Source: Rhizobium sp. Q54
Lineage (GTDB): Bacteria > Pseudomonadota > Alphaproteobacteria > UBA2966 > CAIVPW01
Length of the DNA stretch: 64,000 bases
Reading direction: 5' to 3'
NCBI GenBank assembly: GCA_945904955.1
Contig: CAMDPO010000007.1
Location: 22,016-86,015 of the forward strand
A program made the translations under genes and the position numbers. The notes under the pieces were generated by a model. The model was not told where the DNA came from and did not search any database. It saw nothing but the letters and a program-made list of their open reading frames with translations. Positions 37,152 to 45,861 of the stretch are shown here, one piece after another (the stretch's first letter is position 1; each line of letters opens with the position of its first letter).

Positions 37152-37571
37152 ATGCGAAGGCTGACTTTGCCGCTGGCGGCGGCCGCAGCGGCGTGGCTCT
37201 CCGGCGCGACGGTACCGTCCGCGCAGTTCTTTGGCATGGATCCGGGCGAAGTCCTGTTCGGCGAATGCCGCGACTGCCACAACTTTGCGGAAGGTGCGGG
37301 GCCGGGGCGCAAGGCGCCAAATCTGTGGGGCGTCTTTGGCCGCACCGCCGGAACCGTGCCGGGCTGGGACTACACGCCGGAGCTCAAGGGCTCCGGCATC
37401 GTGTGGACCGAGACGACCATGGACAAGTGGTTGCGCAATCCGGGCGCCGTGGTGCCAGGCACCAAGATGGACTTCCAGGTGCCGAACGACGAGCAGCGCG
37501 AACTCGTGCTCGAGTACATCCGGAACGCCGACCTGGCGGGCTACGTGCGCGCCATTCAGGGCTTGAAGTAA
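37152..37571 (+). CDS. Class I c-type cytochrome
   Basis: Signal peptide; GECRDCHNFAEGAGPGRKAPNLWGVFGRTAG...VPGTKMDFQV; divergent from the NosR-like gene. Confidence 0.92.
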   Translation: MRRLTLPLAAAAAAWLSGATVPSAQFFGMDPGEVLFGECRDCHNFAEGAGPGRKAPNLWGVFGRTAGTVPGWDYTPELKGSGIVWTETTMDKWLRNPGAVVPGTKMDFQVPNDEQRELVLEYIRNADLAGYVRAIQGLK

Positions 37572-37582
37572 CGCCCTCGGGC

Positions 37583-37682
37583 GTCATTGCGAGCGCAGCG
37601 AAGCAATCCAGGCTTTGTTCTTGTTCCTCGGCTGCGACGGAACCCTTGGATTGCCGCGCTCGCTACGCTCGCTCGCAATGAC
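37583..37682. repeat. REP-like dispersed palindromic repeat pair (inverted copies)
   Basis: GTCATTGCGAGCGCAGCGAAGCAATCCAG ... TGGATTGCCGCGCTCGCTACGCTCGCTCGCAATGAC. Confidence 0.8.
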
Positions 37683-37693
37683 ACTCGAACGAA

Positions 37694-37718
37694 AAAGGCC
37701 GCCCGAGGGGCGGCCTTT
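37694..37718. terminator. Bidirectional terminator
   Basis: AAAGGCCGCC-CGAG-GGGCGGCCTTT flanked by A/T runs. Confidence 0.75.
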
Positions 37719-37741
37719 CCGTTTCAGAAATGCAGCGTACT

Positions 37742-38344
37742 TCAGTTCGCGCCGGCGGTGAAATCCTTGTCGGGCAGCGTGACGTTCTGCAGAGCGCCGA
37801 GCCTCAAGACCTGATCCTCGACGCGCAACTCGGTCGGATCGGTATAGCCGGTGTCGGTGCGATCCATCTGCTGCAACTGCGCCAGCTGCTGGTCGTCCGT
37901 GCCGCGATCCTGCTCTTCCTCGTCATACATCTCGGCAGTGCCACCGACCTCTTGGCCGTTGGTGATCATGTCGAGGGCGTTCTGGATGCCGGTCTCGAGC
38001 GGCTGCGTGTACGGCAGGCGGTAGGCGCGCGGCACGCCGTTCGGCACGTTGTTCTTGTCGAGCGCTTCCACCCACATGTAGACGGCACCCGCCTGGTTCA
38101 TCAGCTTGTCGGGCTCGTTGACCTTGGCCCACAGCAGCTGGAACTTTTCAGGCAGGCGATCTTTCACCGGCCAGCCCATCAAGTCGATCATCGAGTAGTA
38201 CGAGATGACGAAGAAGGCCGAGGTGACGACGATCGCCGTAGCCTTGACCCACCACGCCCAGCGCGGCGCGATGTTCAGGCTGAGCAGCAGGACGGCCATG
38301 ATCACGTAGGCCGCGAGAACTCCGATGAAACCGAGGGACAACAT
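37742..38344 (-). CDS. Membrane protein of the MotA/ExbD-like operon, unknown function
   Basis: TM segments FIGVLAAYVIMAVLLLSLNI and VKATAIVVTSAFFVISYYSMIDLMGW, followed by a soluble region; same strand and spacing as the upstream genes. Confidence 0.7.
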   Translation of the reverse strand: MLSLGFIGVLAAYVIMAVLLLSLNIAPRWAWWVKATAIVVTSAFFVISYYSMIDLMGWPVKDRLPEKFQLLWAKVNEPDKLMNQAGAVYMWVEALDKNNVPNGVPRAYRLPYTQPLETGIQNALDMITNGQEVGGTAEMYDEEEQDRGTDDQQLAQLQQMDRTDTGYTDPTELRVEDQVLRLGALQNVTLPDKDFTAGAN

Positions 38345-38349
38345 GGCGC

Positions 38350-38967
38350 TCAGGCTCCCTTCCTGGAGCGCACAAGGGTCTTGGGCCGGCGGTTGACGTC
38401 GGCGATGGCTCCCTTTTCGTCCATCGTGAAGCGGACGGCGGTGAGCTCCTGACCCTTATGGTCGAGGTGCAGCGTCGTGTAGAACACGAGCGAGACCTCT
38501 GGATTCAGCTTTTCCACCTTCAGCTCGACCGGCACGTCTTCGGTGCCGTTGGCGAGATAGTGGTGGACGTTGATGACGTACTCGCCCGGCACGATGCCGC
38601 GGATCGTCACCGTTTCCTGGTTGAGCGGGTTCGAAATCTTGTTGTTCCCGAGGGCGATGGTGTCGCGGTAGTTGCCGCGATCGTCGCGATCGAGGTGCAT
38701 CAGCCCGGCTTCCTTGACGTGGTACCAGACAACGCCGCCGTTCGGATCTTCGACGTAGAGATCGACATCGTCCGCGTGGTTGTCCGGCCACTTCATGGTG
38801 ATGAGCACTTCGGCCTTCGGGTCGATCTTGCCCGACTGCGCCGTCGGATTGATCAACATGAAGGCGATCAAGAACATGAAGGTGAAGCTCAACAGGGCAT
38901 TAAAGAGCATGTCCTGGAACGGATAGAAGACTTCACCCTCGTAGAAGAAGCCGTCGGATGACTTCAT
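38350..38967 (-). CDS. ExbD/MotB-like stator protein with DUF2135-like periplasmic domain
   Basis: FYPFQDMLFNALLSFTFMFLIAFMLINP matches the ExbD/TolR P-x-x-D-TM-P pattern; DDVDLYVEDPNGGVVWYHVKEAGLMHLDRDDRGNYRD...NQETVTIRGIVPGEYVINVHHYL. Confidence 0.7.
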   Translation of the reverse strand: MKSSDGFFYEGEVFYPFQDMLFNALLSFTFMFLIAFMLINPTAQSGKIDPKAEVLITMKWPDNHADDVDLYVEDPNGGVVWYHVKEAGLMHLDRDDRGNYRDTIALGNNKISNPLNQETVTIRGIVPGEYVINVHHYLANGTEDVPVELKVEKLNPEVSLVFYTTLHLDHKGQELTAVRFTMDEKGAIADVNRRPKTLVRSRKGA

Positions 38968-39000
38968 GACGCGCCCCGCGTGCCTAGACGGATGTGACTG

Positions 39001-39795
39001 CTACGCGGCTTCGCTCTGGAGCGCCGGCACCACGTACATGTCGGTCGTCTCGGCGATCAGGGAGTGCAGTTCGATCGTGCCGATCTCGAGGAAGTAGTAC
39101 TGCAGCTTCAGCACGATCGAGCCGATCAGCGCGGTGAGGGTCACCGACAACGCGGTGGCCATACCGACCGACATGTCGGACATCGCGGCGCGCAGGGTCA
39201 GCGGATCGAAGCTGTCGATGCCGCGGATGGGCCCCAGCATCAGCATGAAGCCGATGACGGTGCCGACCAGGCCGATCTTGGGCAGGGCGTCGACGATGAA
39301 CACGCCGACCTGCAAGCGGGCGCGCAGAGAGTCGGCCATCGCGTGCATGAGGAGCGAGTGATCGAGCGGCTCGCCGCTCGGATTGCGCGCCTTGACGATG
39401 ACGTTGCGGACGTGATCGGTCAGCGCACCGGCAGGCAACACCGCTCCGTCGCCAGAGGTGACGTCGCCGTTCTCGTTGATGCGGAAGTTGGTGGGGTTCT
39501 TGCGGATCGTGCGCGCGACGCGGCGGGCAACGTTGAGTTCACGCGACACTGCAACCGTCGAGAAGCCGCAGTGGATGGTGGCGCCGATGAACACCAGCGT
39601 CACCAAGCTGGACAGATACGTGCGGTCGGATGCGACCATGTCGTGGAAGAGGCCGACCTGGAAGATCGCGAACAGCGCCACGACGATGAGCGACGCGACG
39701 ATCAGCCAACGCAGCAACAGCATGTAGTCACGCAGCTCGAAGGGCGTGACGATGACTCGCGGCCCCGGACCGCCGGTAAGTTCAGAAGTGCTCAT
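39001..39795 (-). CDS. MotA/TolQ/ExbB family proton channel protein
   Basis: N-terminal TM pair, then FIVDALPKIGLVGTVIGFMLMLGPI...AAMSDMSVGMATALSVTLTALIGSIVLKLQYYFLE (TolQ/ExbB-type P-IGLLGTV-IG and GM--AL-TT signature). Confidence 0.85.
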   Translation of the reverse strand: MSTSELTGGPGPRVIVTPFELRDYMLLLRWLIVASLIVVALFAIFQVGLFHDMVASDRTYLSSLVTLVFIGATIHCGFSTVAVSRELNVARRVARTIRKNPTNFRINENGDVTSGDGAVLPAGALTDHVRNVIVKARNPSGEPLDHSLLMHAMADSLRARLQVGVFIVDALPKIGLVGTVIGFMLMLGPIRGIDSFDPLTLRAAMSDMSVGMATALSVTLTALIGSIVLKLQYYFLEIGTIELHSLIAETTDMYVVPALQSEAA

Positions 39796-39872
39796 GGAAT
39801 TTTGCCCACCCAAGTGCTGCGCGGATTCGAAGGCCCGCGCCCGTACCCCGCCCAAAACTAATGGACACCATA

Positions 39873-39890
39873 GTGTGGAAGCTCACACTG
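39873..39890. promoter_or_regulatory. Dyad upstream of the MotA-like operon
   Basis: AGTGTG-GAAGCT-CACACT; the minus strand shows TTGATT-N18-TATGGT overlapping it. Confidence 0.35.
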
Positions 39891-39945
39891 AATCAAGCGG
39901 CCCTTACCGCGCGGGAACCCTTGTGATCCGCGGATTTCCGTGTTC

Positions 39946-40467
39946 TCAGCGCAAGCGTTGCCGGTACTCCCACGGCAAGATGAACGGGCCCTGCCAGGCC
40001 CCCACGCCGGCCACGTCGGCGACCTTTTCGGCGGCGACGTAATCCATCGTCTGCTCGCGCACGGCCAGTGCCATGCCACGCCGCACCAGCAAATCGGCGA
40101 TGTCCTTGCCGTTGATGATGCAGGTGCCCCACGGCGTGCCACGCCGGCGCGGATCGGGGTCTTCGCGTGGGGTGCACGCGACCGGCCCGCCCTCATCGAA
40201 CAGGATCTTTTCCATCTCGCGGTAGGCGACGGCGCCGCACGACCACGGCTTGCCGTTCAAGAAGCAGCTTTGGTCCTGCTCCAGCGCGTCGATCCCGAAA
40301 AGGTGAAAGCGCCGTCCGTTCACGTACAGGACGTCGGTGTCGATTATCTGGGCGTTGCCGACGACGTTCTTTTCGTCGGCGTCAGGCACGGGCGCCACGG
40401 CCTGCGCCGGCGCACTACCCGCGCTCAGACAGACGATCAGTGCCGCAGCAGTGTTCGTTCGCCACAT
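39946..40467 (-). CDS. Secreted SNase-like (thermonuclease family) protein
   Basis: NAQIIDTDVLYVNGRRFHLFGIDALEQDQSCFLNGKPWSCGAVAYREMEKIL...ADLLVRRGMALAV. Confidence 0.75.
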   Translation of the reverse strand: MWRTNTAAALIVCLSAGSAPAQAVAPVPDADEKNVVGNAQIIDTDVLYVNGRRFHLFGIDALEQDQSCFLNGKPWSCGAVAYREMEKILFDEGGPVACTPREDPDPRRRGTPWGTCIINGKDIADLLVRRGMALAVREQTMDYVAAEKVADVAGVGAWQGPFILPWEYRQRLR

Positions 40468-40539
40468 GGAAACCCACCGTTCGACGATACGCGTATTCTA
40501 GGCAGCGCCGCGCGACGACGCAAAACCTCGACTAGCGCT

Positions 40540-41244
40540 TCATAGGCCGGCGAAGGTCGCCACGGTCGCACCGGTCCACAGATCGTTGGCCGGCGGCACC
40601 TCGCCCGGCCGCAGCACGCGCACCCCGTGCATGCCGGCCTCCGTCGCGGCGCGCACTTCGCCGACGTGATCGGACAGGAAGGTCACCAAGCTTGGCGCCA
40701 CGCCGATGCGCCCGGCGATGGTCGTGTACGACTTTGCCTCGAGCTTGCCGCCCACGGTAGTGTCGAAGTGTCCCTCGATCAGCGGCAACAGATCGCCGCG
40801 ATCCGAGTAGCGGAAGATCAGCTGCTGCGCTTCGACCGAGCCGGACGAATAGATAAAGACGCGCACGCCGCGCTTCTTCCACGCGCGCAACGCTGCCTCC
40901 GCATCGTCGAACACGGGGCCCTTCAGGGCGCCCGACTCGTATCCCTGGCGCCAGATCATGCCCTGCAGCGCTTTGAGCGGCGTGACCTTGCGGTCCGCGT
41001 CGATCCATTGGATCAGCGCGTGTACCGCCGCCGCGGGATCGGGCCGCGCCGCGCCGAGCTCCTTGGCAACTGCCGCGATCTGCTCCGCGACCTTCGGCTC
41101 GCTCGCGTGCTTCATGACGAAGTCGGCGACGCGCTGGCGCGCGTACGGAAACAGCGTCTGTTTGACGAACGCGATCGGCGTCGTCGTGCCCTCGACGTCG
41201 AGCAGCGCAATGCTGCCTGCGGTCAGTAGGGTGAGCTTAGACAC
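40540..41244 (-). CDS. mtnC: Acireductone synthase (enolase-phosphatase E1)
   Basis: ALLDVEGTTTPIAFVKQTLFPYARQRV...ALQGMIWRQGYESGALKGPVFDDA...VFIYSSGSVEAQQLIF...FLSDHVGEVRAATEAGM. Confidence 0.93.
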   Translation of the reverse strand: MSKLTLLTAGSIALLDVEGTTTPIAFVKQTLFPYARQRVADFVMKHASEPKVAEQIAAVAKELGAARPDPAAAVHALIQWIDADRKVTPLKALQGMIWRQGYESGALKGPVFDDAEAALRAWKKRGVRVFIYSSGSVEAQQLIFRYSDRGDLLPLIEGHFDTTVGGKLEAKSYTTIAGRIGVAPSLVTFLSDHVGEVRAATEAGMHGVRVLRPGEVPPANDLWTGATVATFAGL

Positions 41245-41797
41245 TGCGTACTTGTTCGCCGAACGGCGGGAACTTGTCCGCGATGGTCTCGCCGGTGAAC
41301 TTCGCAACCCAACCCTCGGGGTTGGTGAACAGGCGGATGGCGGTGAAGCGCGGCGCCGGCCCCATGTCGAACCAGTGCTTCGTGTTGTGGGGCACCGAGA
41401 TCAGGTCGTCACGCTCGCAGATCACCTGGTACACGCGCGGGCCGAGGTGCAGATAGAACGAGCCGATGCCCTCGACGAAGAAGCGCACCTCGTCCTCCGC
41501 ATGCTGGTGCTCGTTGAGGAACTTCTTGCGCGCCTCGACGCGATTGGCCGATTCCGGAACCATGCGCACCACGTCGGCAGTCACGTAGCCCTTGGCGCGC
41601 TTCAGCTTGTTGATGCCGTTCGCGTAGGCCGCGAGGACCTTCTCCTGTCCGTCGCTCGGGGCGAGCTCGACGTCGGCCTTCCAACGCTCGAAGAGAATGC
41701 CTTCTTTCTCCAGCGCCTTGGCGATGCCCGAGCCGTCGGTGATCACGCGCTCCGCTGCACCCGGCTTGTCGTCGCGAAAGATTCTGAGTTCGCTCAT
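41237..41797 (-). CDS. mtnD: Acireductone dioxygenase
   Basis: HQHAEDEVRFFVEGIGSFYLHLGPRVYQVICERDDLISVPHNTKHWFDMGPAPRFTAIRLF. Confidence 0.93.
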   Translation of the reverse strand: MSELRIFRDDKPGAAERVITDGSGIAKALEKEGILFERWKADVELAPSDGQEKVLAAYANGINKLKRAKGYVTADVVRMVPESANRVEARKKFLNEHQHAEDEVRFFVEGIGSFYLHLGPRVYQVICERDDLISVPHNTKHWFDMGPAPRFTAIRLFTNPEGWVAKFTGETIADKFPPFGEQVRSV

Positions 41798-42423
41798 CGG
41801 CTGACCTTTCGTCTCTCCAGCTCGCACCCGAACAGGAATTCCAGCGCCTCGGTGTGGCGCAACGCGTCGGCCATGGTGCGTCCCCACGCATATAGGCCAT
41901 GACCCGCCAAAAGATAGCCGAAGCGCGGCACGTTGTCGGACAGGCGCGCACGCACGTTGACGGCGAGCGCATCCATGTCCTGGGTGTTGCCAAACACCGG
42001 CACGGCGATGCCCGTCTCGTGGGTGCGGATGCCGTCGAGTGCCTTGAGCAGCTCGTATCCGTCGAGGCGAATCTCGCGCGTGGGCCCGCTCACCATCGAC
42101 AGCACCGTCGAGTTGCGTGCGTGGACGTGCACCACGGCGCCGACGCTGGGGTCGGCGGTGTAGCGCTCGACGTGGAGCGCGGTCTCCGCTGACGCAGCGC
42201 GGCCGCCCTGCACCTTGCTTGCCGTGAGGTCGTAGACCAGCACGTCGGGAGAGCGCAGCGAGCCTTTGTCGACGCCTGAGGCCGTGATGGCCATGGCGGT
42301 CTGGTCGATGCGGGCCGACAAATTGCCGGCGGTCGCGGGGGTCCAGCCCTTGGCCGAAACGAAGGCGCCGGCGGCAATGATGTCCTCGGCGATGCGGCTC
42401 GGGACGCTGTCGGGTGCGGTCAT
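41794..42423 (-). CDS. mtnB: Methylthioribulose-1-phosphate dehydratase
   Basis: GWTPATAGNLSARIDQTAMAITASGVDKGSL...VGAVVHVHARNSTVLS...YLLAGHGLYAWGRTMADALRHTEALEFLF. Confidence 0.93.
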   Translation of the reverse strand: MTAPDSVPSRIAEDIIAAGAFVSAKGWTPATAGNLSARIDQTAMAITASGVDKGSLRSPDVLVYDLTASKVQGGRAASAETALHVERYTADPSVGAVVHVHARNSTVLSMVSGPTREIRLDGYELLKALDGIRTHETGIAVPVFGNTQDMDALAVNVRARLSDNVPRFGYLLAGHGLYAWGRTMADALRHTEALEFLFGCELERRKVSR

Positions 42424-42499
42424 GACCGCCACATACGGGCGGCCCGCACCGGGGTCAAGGATTCGCCGCGCCGCGGCCAGGATGCTAGGGTTGCGCCCG

Positions 42500-42925
42500 A
42501 TGAAGTCGTTGATGGAAAGACGCGCCCTGCTCGGGCGCTTGGCGGCCGCGCTCCTGCTGTTGCTGGCGGCGCCGCCCGTCGTGGCCGCCGAGAAGGGCAA
42601 GGTCGACCCCAACGCGCCGATGTTCATCAAGCTGCAAGCGCTCAACGTCTCGGTGTTCGACCGTGGTATCACGCGCGGCAAGCTGACCATCGAGTTGCAG
42701 CTCGACGTGGTGCAGAAGACGCGCGTCGCCAACATCAATTCGCGCCTGCCGCGCCTCTACGACGGCTACCTGGCCGCCGTCACCGAGTACTCGAACTCGC
42801 GCACGGCCGTCGATCGCGCCCCCGACCTCGACTATTTGTTGGAGCGCTTCCAGGCCATCACCGACGAAGCAGTCGGCGCCGGCGTCGTCAAGGTGCTGTT
42901 CCACACCGCGGTCCGCACGCTCTAG
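42500..42925 (+). CDS. Secreted hypothetical protein
   Basis: Signal peptide LLGRLAAALLLLLAAPPVVAA; 141 aa. Confidence 0.6.
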   Translation: MKSLMERRALLGRLAAALLLLLAAPPVVAAEKGKVDPNAPMFIKLQALNVSVFDRGITRGKLTIELQLDVVQKTRVANINSRLPRLYDGYLAAVTEYSNSRTAVDRAPDLDYLLERFQAITDEAVGAGVVKVLFHTAVRTL

Positions 42926-42931
42926 CGCGGA

Positions 42932-43633
42932 CTACGCCGCCGCCTTCTGCGGCTCGGCTTTCAGCCAGCGATCGAAGAACGCATCGAGCCACTGTCCGAC
43001 CACCGGATCGTGGGTCGGCGATACGGCGAACTGTTGCGCGCGCGGCTGCGCCTCCGGGCGCAAGAGATCCGGGTCGCTCTCGGTCCAGCGCGTGACGATC
43101 GCCGGCGTAACCTCGGGGTGGAACTGGACGCCGACAGCGCCGCTGTAGCGGAACGCCTGATGCGCGAACACGTCGCCGGCCGCCAGCAGCTCGGCGCCGG
43201 GTGCGACGTCGAAGCCCTCGTTGTGCCACTGATAGACGTGCATCGGCGCGGGAAAGACCTCGTGTCCCGCGACCACCGGGCGAACCGGCGCGTAGCCGAT
43301 CTCGTGCAGGCCGCGCGGATGGCGCGCCACGCGCGCGCCCAACGCACGCGCCAGCAGTTGGCCGCCCAAGCAGATGCCGAAGTACGGCGTGCCCTGCGCC
43401 AGCACCGTCGGAATCCAGTCGAGCTCGGCGCGAATGAAATCCAGGTGCGCGTCGTTGGCGCTCATGCGGCCACCGAACACGACGACGCCCGCAAGCTCGC
43501 GCGCGGCGGGCAGCGGGTCGCCCAGGAACGGGCGGCACAGCACGGTGGTGTACCCGCGGGCGCGCAGCACTTCGCCGACCCGGCCGGCGCAGGCCGTCTT
43601 CTCGTGGGTGACGAACAGGATGCGCCCGCTCAT
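42932..43633 (-). CDS. Class I glutamine amidotransferase-like protein (GMP synthase-like GATase)
   Basis: GTPYFGICLGGQLLARALGARV...GAVGVQFHPEVTPAIV. Confidence 0.9.
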   Translation of the reverse strand: MSGRILFVTHEKTACAGRVGEVLRARGYTTVLCRPFLGDPLPAARELAGVVVFGGRMSANDAHLDFIRAELDWIPTVLAQGTPYFGICLGGQLLARALGARVARHPRGLHEIGYAPVRPVVAGHEVFPAPMHVYQWHNEGFDVAPGAELLAAGDVFAHQAFRYSGAVGVQFHPEVTPAIVTRWTESDPDLLRPEAQPRAQQFAVSPTHDPVVGQWLDAFFDRWLKAEPQKAAA

Positions 43634-43744
43634 GTGCAACCCTATACGGTGTGGGGACTTGGTGCGCAACCCTCAGGCCTGCCTCGAAATTCAGCAGCCG
43701 CAGGACTGCTTGCGGCAGGTGCCGATTCCGGAGTTTGATCGCGC

Positions 43745-45718
43745 ATGGGTCAGCGCAGCCGCGGCCGCGACGAGGGGCCGGCGGAGGCCGGCACCCCCCT
43801 CTACGAACGCGCGCTGGCGGCGGCCCAGCAATCCCTTCTCGAGTGGCGCCCCGGCGCCGACCGCATGACGGTGGGGCCAGCGTTCTGGGCGCAGATCGGC
43901 CGGCCGGAGCTCGGGCCGTCGCTGCCGCTGGCCGACTTCCTTGGGCTGGTCGCCGTCGACGATGGGTTCGACCTCGGCGAGATGCTGCGCGGCTGCGCCG
44001 CCTACGAGGGCGATCCCGTCGCCGACGTCTCCACGTCCGTGCGCGTCGTGACGCCGCAAAGCGACGTGCGGGAGTTCACGGTCGCCTTGTCGCGGCCGGG
44101 CGTCGGCACCGGCCGCGAGCGCGTCGTTGTCGGCATCGTCAGCGACGCGACGGAAGCACGCCGCCTGCGCCGCGAACTCGTCGAGGCGCGCAACCTCGCC
44201 GAGGGCGCCAACCGCGCCAAGTCGGAATTCATCGCCACCATCAGCCATGAGATCCGCACGCCCATCAACGGCATCCTCGGCATGACAGGACTGCTGCTCG
44301 ACACCAAGCTCGGCGAGGAGCAGCGCGACTTCGCGCGCACGGTGCAGGAGTCGGGACAAGCGCTGCTCGATATCGTCACGGACATCCTCGACTTCGCCAA
44401 GGTCGAGTCCGGCAAGCTCGAGCTGGAACAGATCGCCTTCGAGCTGCCCGAGGTGGTGGCCGGCGCCGTGCGCATGACCGAGGCGCGGGCGCGCGCCAAA
44501 GGGCTCGATCTTCGGTGGGCGCCGGACGCCAATCTGCCGCGCGACGTCCAGGGCGACCCGGGCCGCCTGCGCCAGGTGCTGCTCAACCTGATCAGCAACG
44601 CCATCAAGTTCACCGAAAAGGGGCGCGTCGTCGTGCGCGCCCGCGCCCTCCAGCGCAAGAACCGCGTGGCGCGCCTGCGCTTCGAGATCGAGGACACCGG
44701 CATCGGCATCAGCGAGGCGGCGCTCCCCAAACTGTTCCAGAAGTTCAGCCAGGTCGACTCGTCGATCGCGCGCCGCTACGGCGGCACCGGGCTCGGCCTG
44801 GCCGTCTGCAAGAGCCTGATCGACCTCATGGCGGGCGACATCGGCGTCGAGTCGACGGTGGGCTCGGGCAGCACGTTCTGGTTCGAGATCGCGCTGCCCG
44901 AGGGCAGCGCCAAGCTCGACCGCCGGCAACCGACGGGAGCGCGGCGCGCCAGCGTGCCGGTGCTGGTCGTCGATGACAACCATGTCAACAGCCGCCTCCT
45001 GGCCGCGCTGCTGACGCGCATGGGGCATTCGTCGGATGTCGTCGACACAGGCTGGAAGGCAGTCGAAGCGGCGCGCAAGGGCAACTTCGGCCTGGTGCTC
45101 ATGGACGTGCAGCTGCCGGGCCTCAACGGCTACGAGGCTGCCGCCGCGATCCGCGCCTTGCCGGGCAAGCGCGGCGAGGTTCCCATCATCGCGGTGACGG
45201 CTGACCCGACCGAAGGCGACCGCGAGCGCTATCGCCACTCCGCCATCAACGACTTCGTGCCGAAGCCGGTTGACGCAAGCGAGCTCACCAACGTCGTGAA
45301 GCGCTGGGCCGGAACCTGGGTCGGCCGCGGCGCGCCGCGCACCGACGCGCCCACCCTGCGGTCCGACGAGATCATCGACCGCTCGGTGCTGAGCGCGCTT
45401 GCCGCGCGCATCGGCACACAGAAGACCGGCGAACTGGTCGACCTCTATATGGACGACCTGAAGGAGCGCATGGAGCGCATGCGCGTCGCGCTGGAGGCGC
45501 GCGATATGAACGCCTTGCATCGCGAGGCCCACGACCTGAAGGGCACCTCCGGCAGCCTCGGCCTCACCCGCCTGTTCGCCCTCGGCGAAGGCATCCAGGG
45601 CGCCACCCAGGACGGCAACGAGAAGCTGGCCTTCGCCACGGCTGCCGAGGTCGGGCCGGTGGCCGAGCTGACCATCGCAGCCCTCGCCGACGCCGACCCC
45701 CGCAAGCGGCCGACCTAG
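43745..45718 (+). CDS. Hybrid sensor histidine kinase (HisKA-HATPase-REC-HPt)
   Basis: [94 protein letters not shown]...[15 protein letters not shown]; HPt [16 protein letters not shown]. Confidence 0.93.
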   Translation: MGQRSRGRDEGPAEAGTPLYERALAAAQQSLLEWRPGADRMTVGPAFWAQIGRPELGPSLPLADFLGLVAVDDGFDLGEMLRGCAAYEGDPVADVSTSVRVVTPQSDVREFTVALSRPGVGTGRERVVVGIVSDATEARRLRRELVEARNLAEGANRAKSEFIATISHEIRTPINGILGMTGLLLDTKLGEEQRDFARTVQESGQALLDIVTDILDFAKVESGKLELEQIAFELPEVVAGAVRMTEARARAKGLDLRWAPDANLPRDVQGDPGRLRQVLLNLISNAIKFTEKGRVVVRARALQRKNRVARLRFEIEDTGIGISEAALPKLFQKFSQVDSSIARRYGGTGLGLAVCKSLIDLMAGDIGVESTVGSGSTFWFEIALPEGSAKLDRRQPTGARRASVPVLVVDDNHVNSRLLAALLTRMGHSSDVVDTGWKAVEAARKGNFGLVLMDVQLPGLNGYEAAAAIRALPGKRGEVPIIAVTADPTEGDRERYRHSAINDFVPKPVDASELTNVVKRWAGTWVGRGAPRTDAPTLRSDEIIDRSVLSALAARIGTQKTGELVDLYMDDLKERMERMRVALEARDMNALHREAHDLKGTSGSLGLTRLFALGEGIQGATQDGNEKLAFATAAEVGPVAELTIAALADADPRKRPT

Positions 45719-45861
45719 AAGCGTGGGCGCGACGACCGGATAGCGCGCGGTTCTCGGCTGGGATACCAACTACGGACATCCTCGCGCCCGAATTGCGCAA
45801 CAGATTGCCCCTGAGAGGCCAGAGGATTCTTCGGCCACCGCCCTTTCCTGGGAGGAACGCT

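Noticed and set aside
37742-39795. Zorya-type anti-phage system
   Set aside because: A MotA-like and MotB/ExbD-like pair is present, but the second protein has no OmpA-like peptidoglycan-binding domain, the channel lacks the long ZorA tail, and no ZorC/ZorD/ZorE helicase or nuclease is adjacent.
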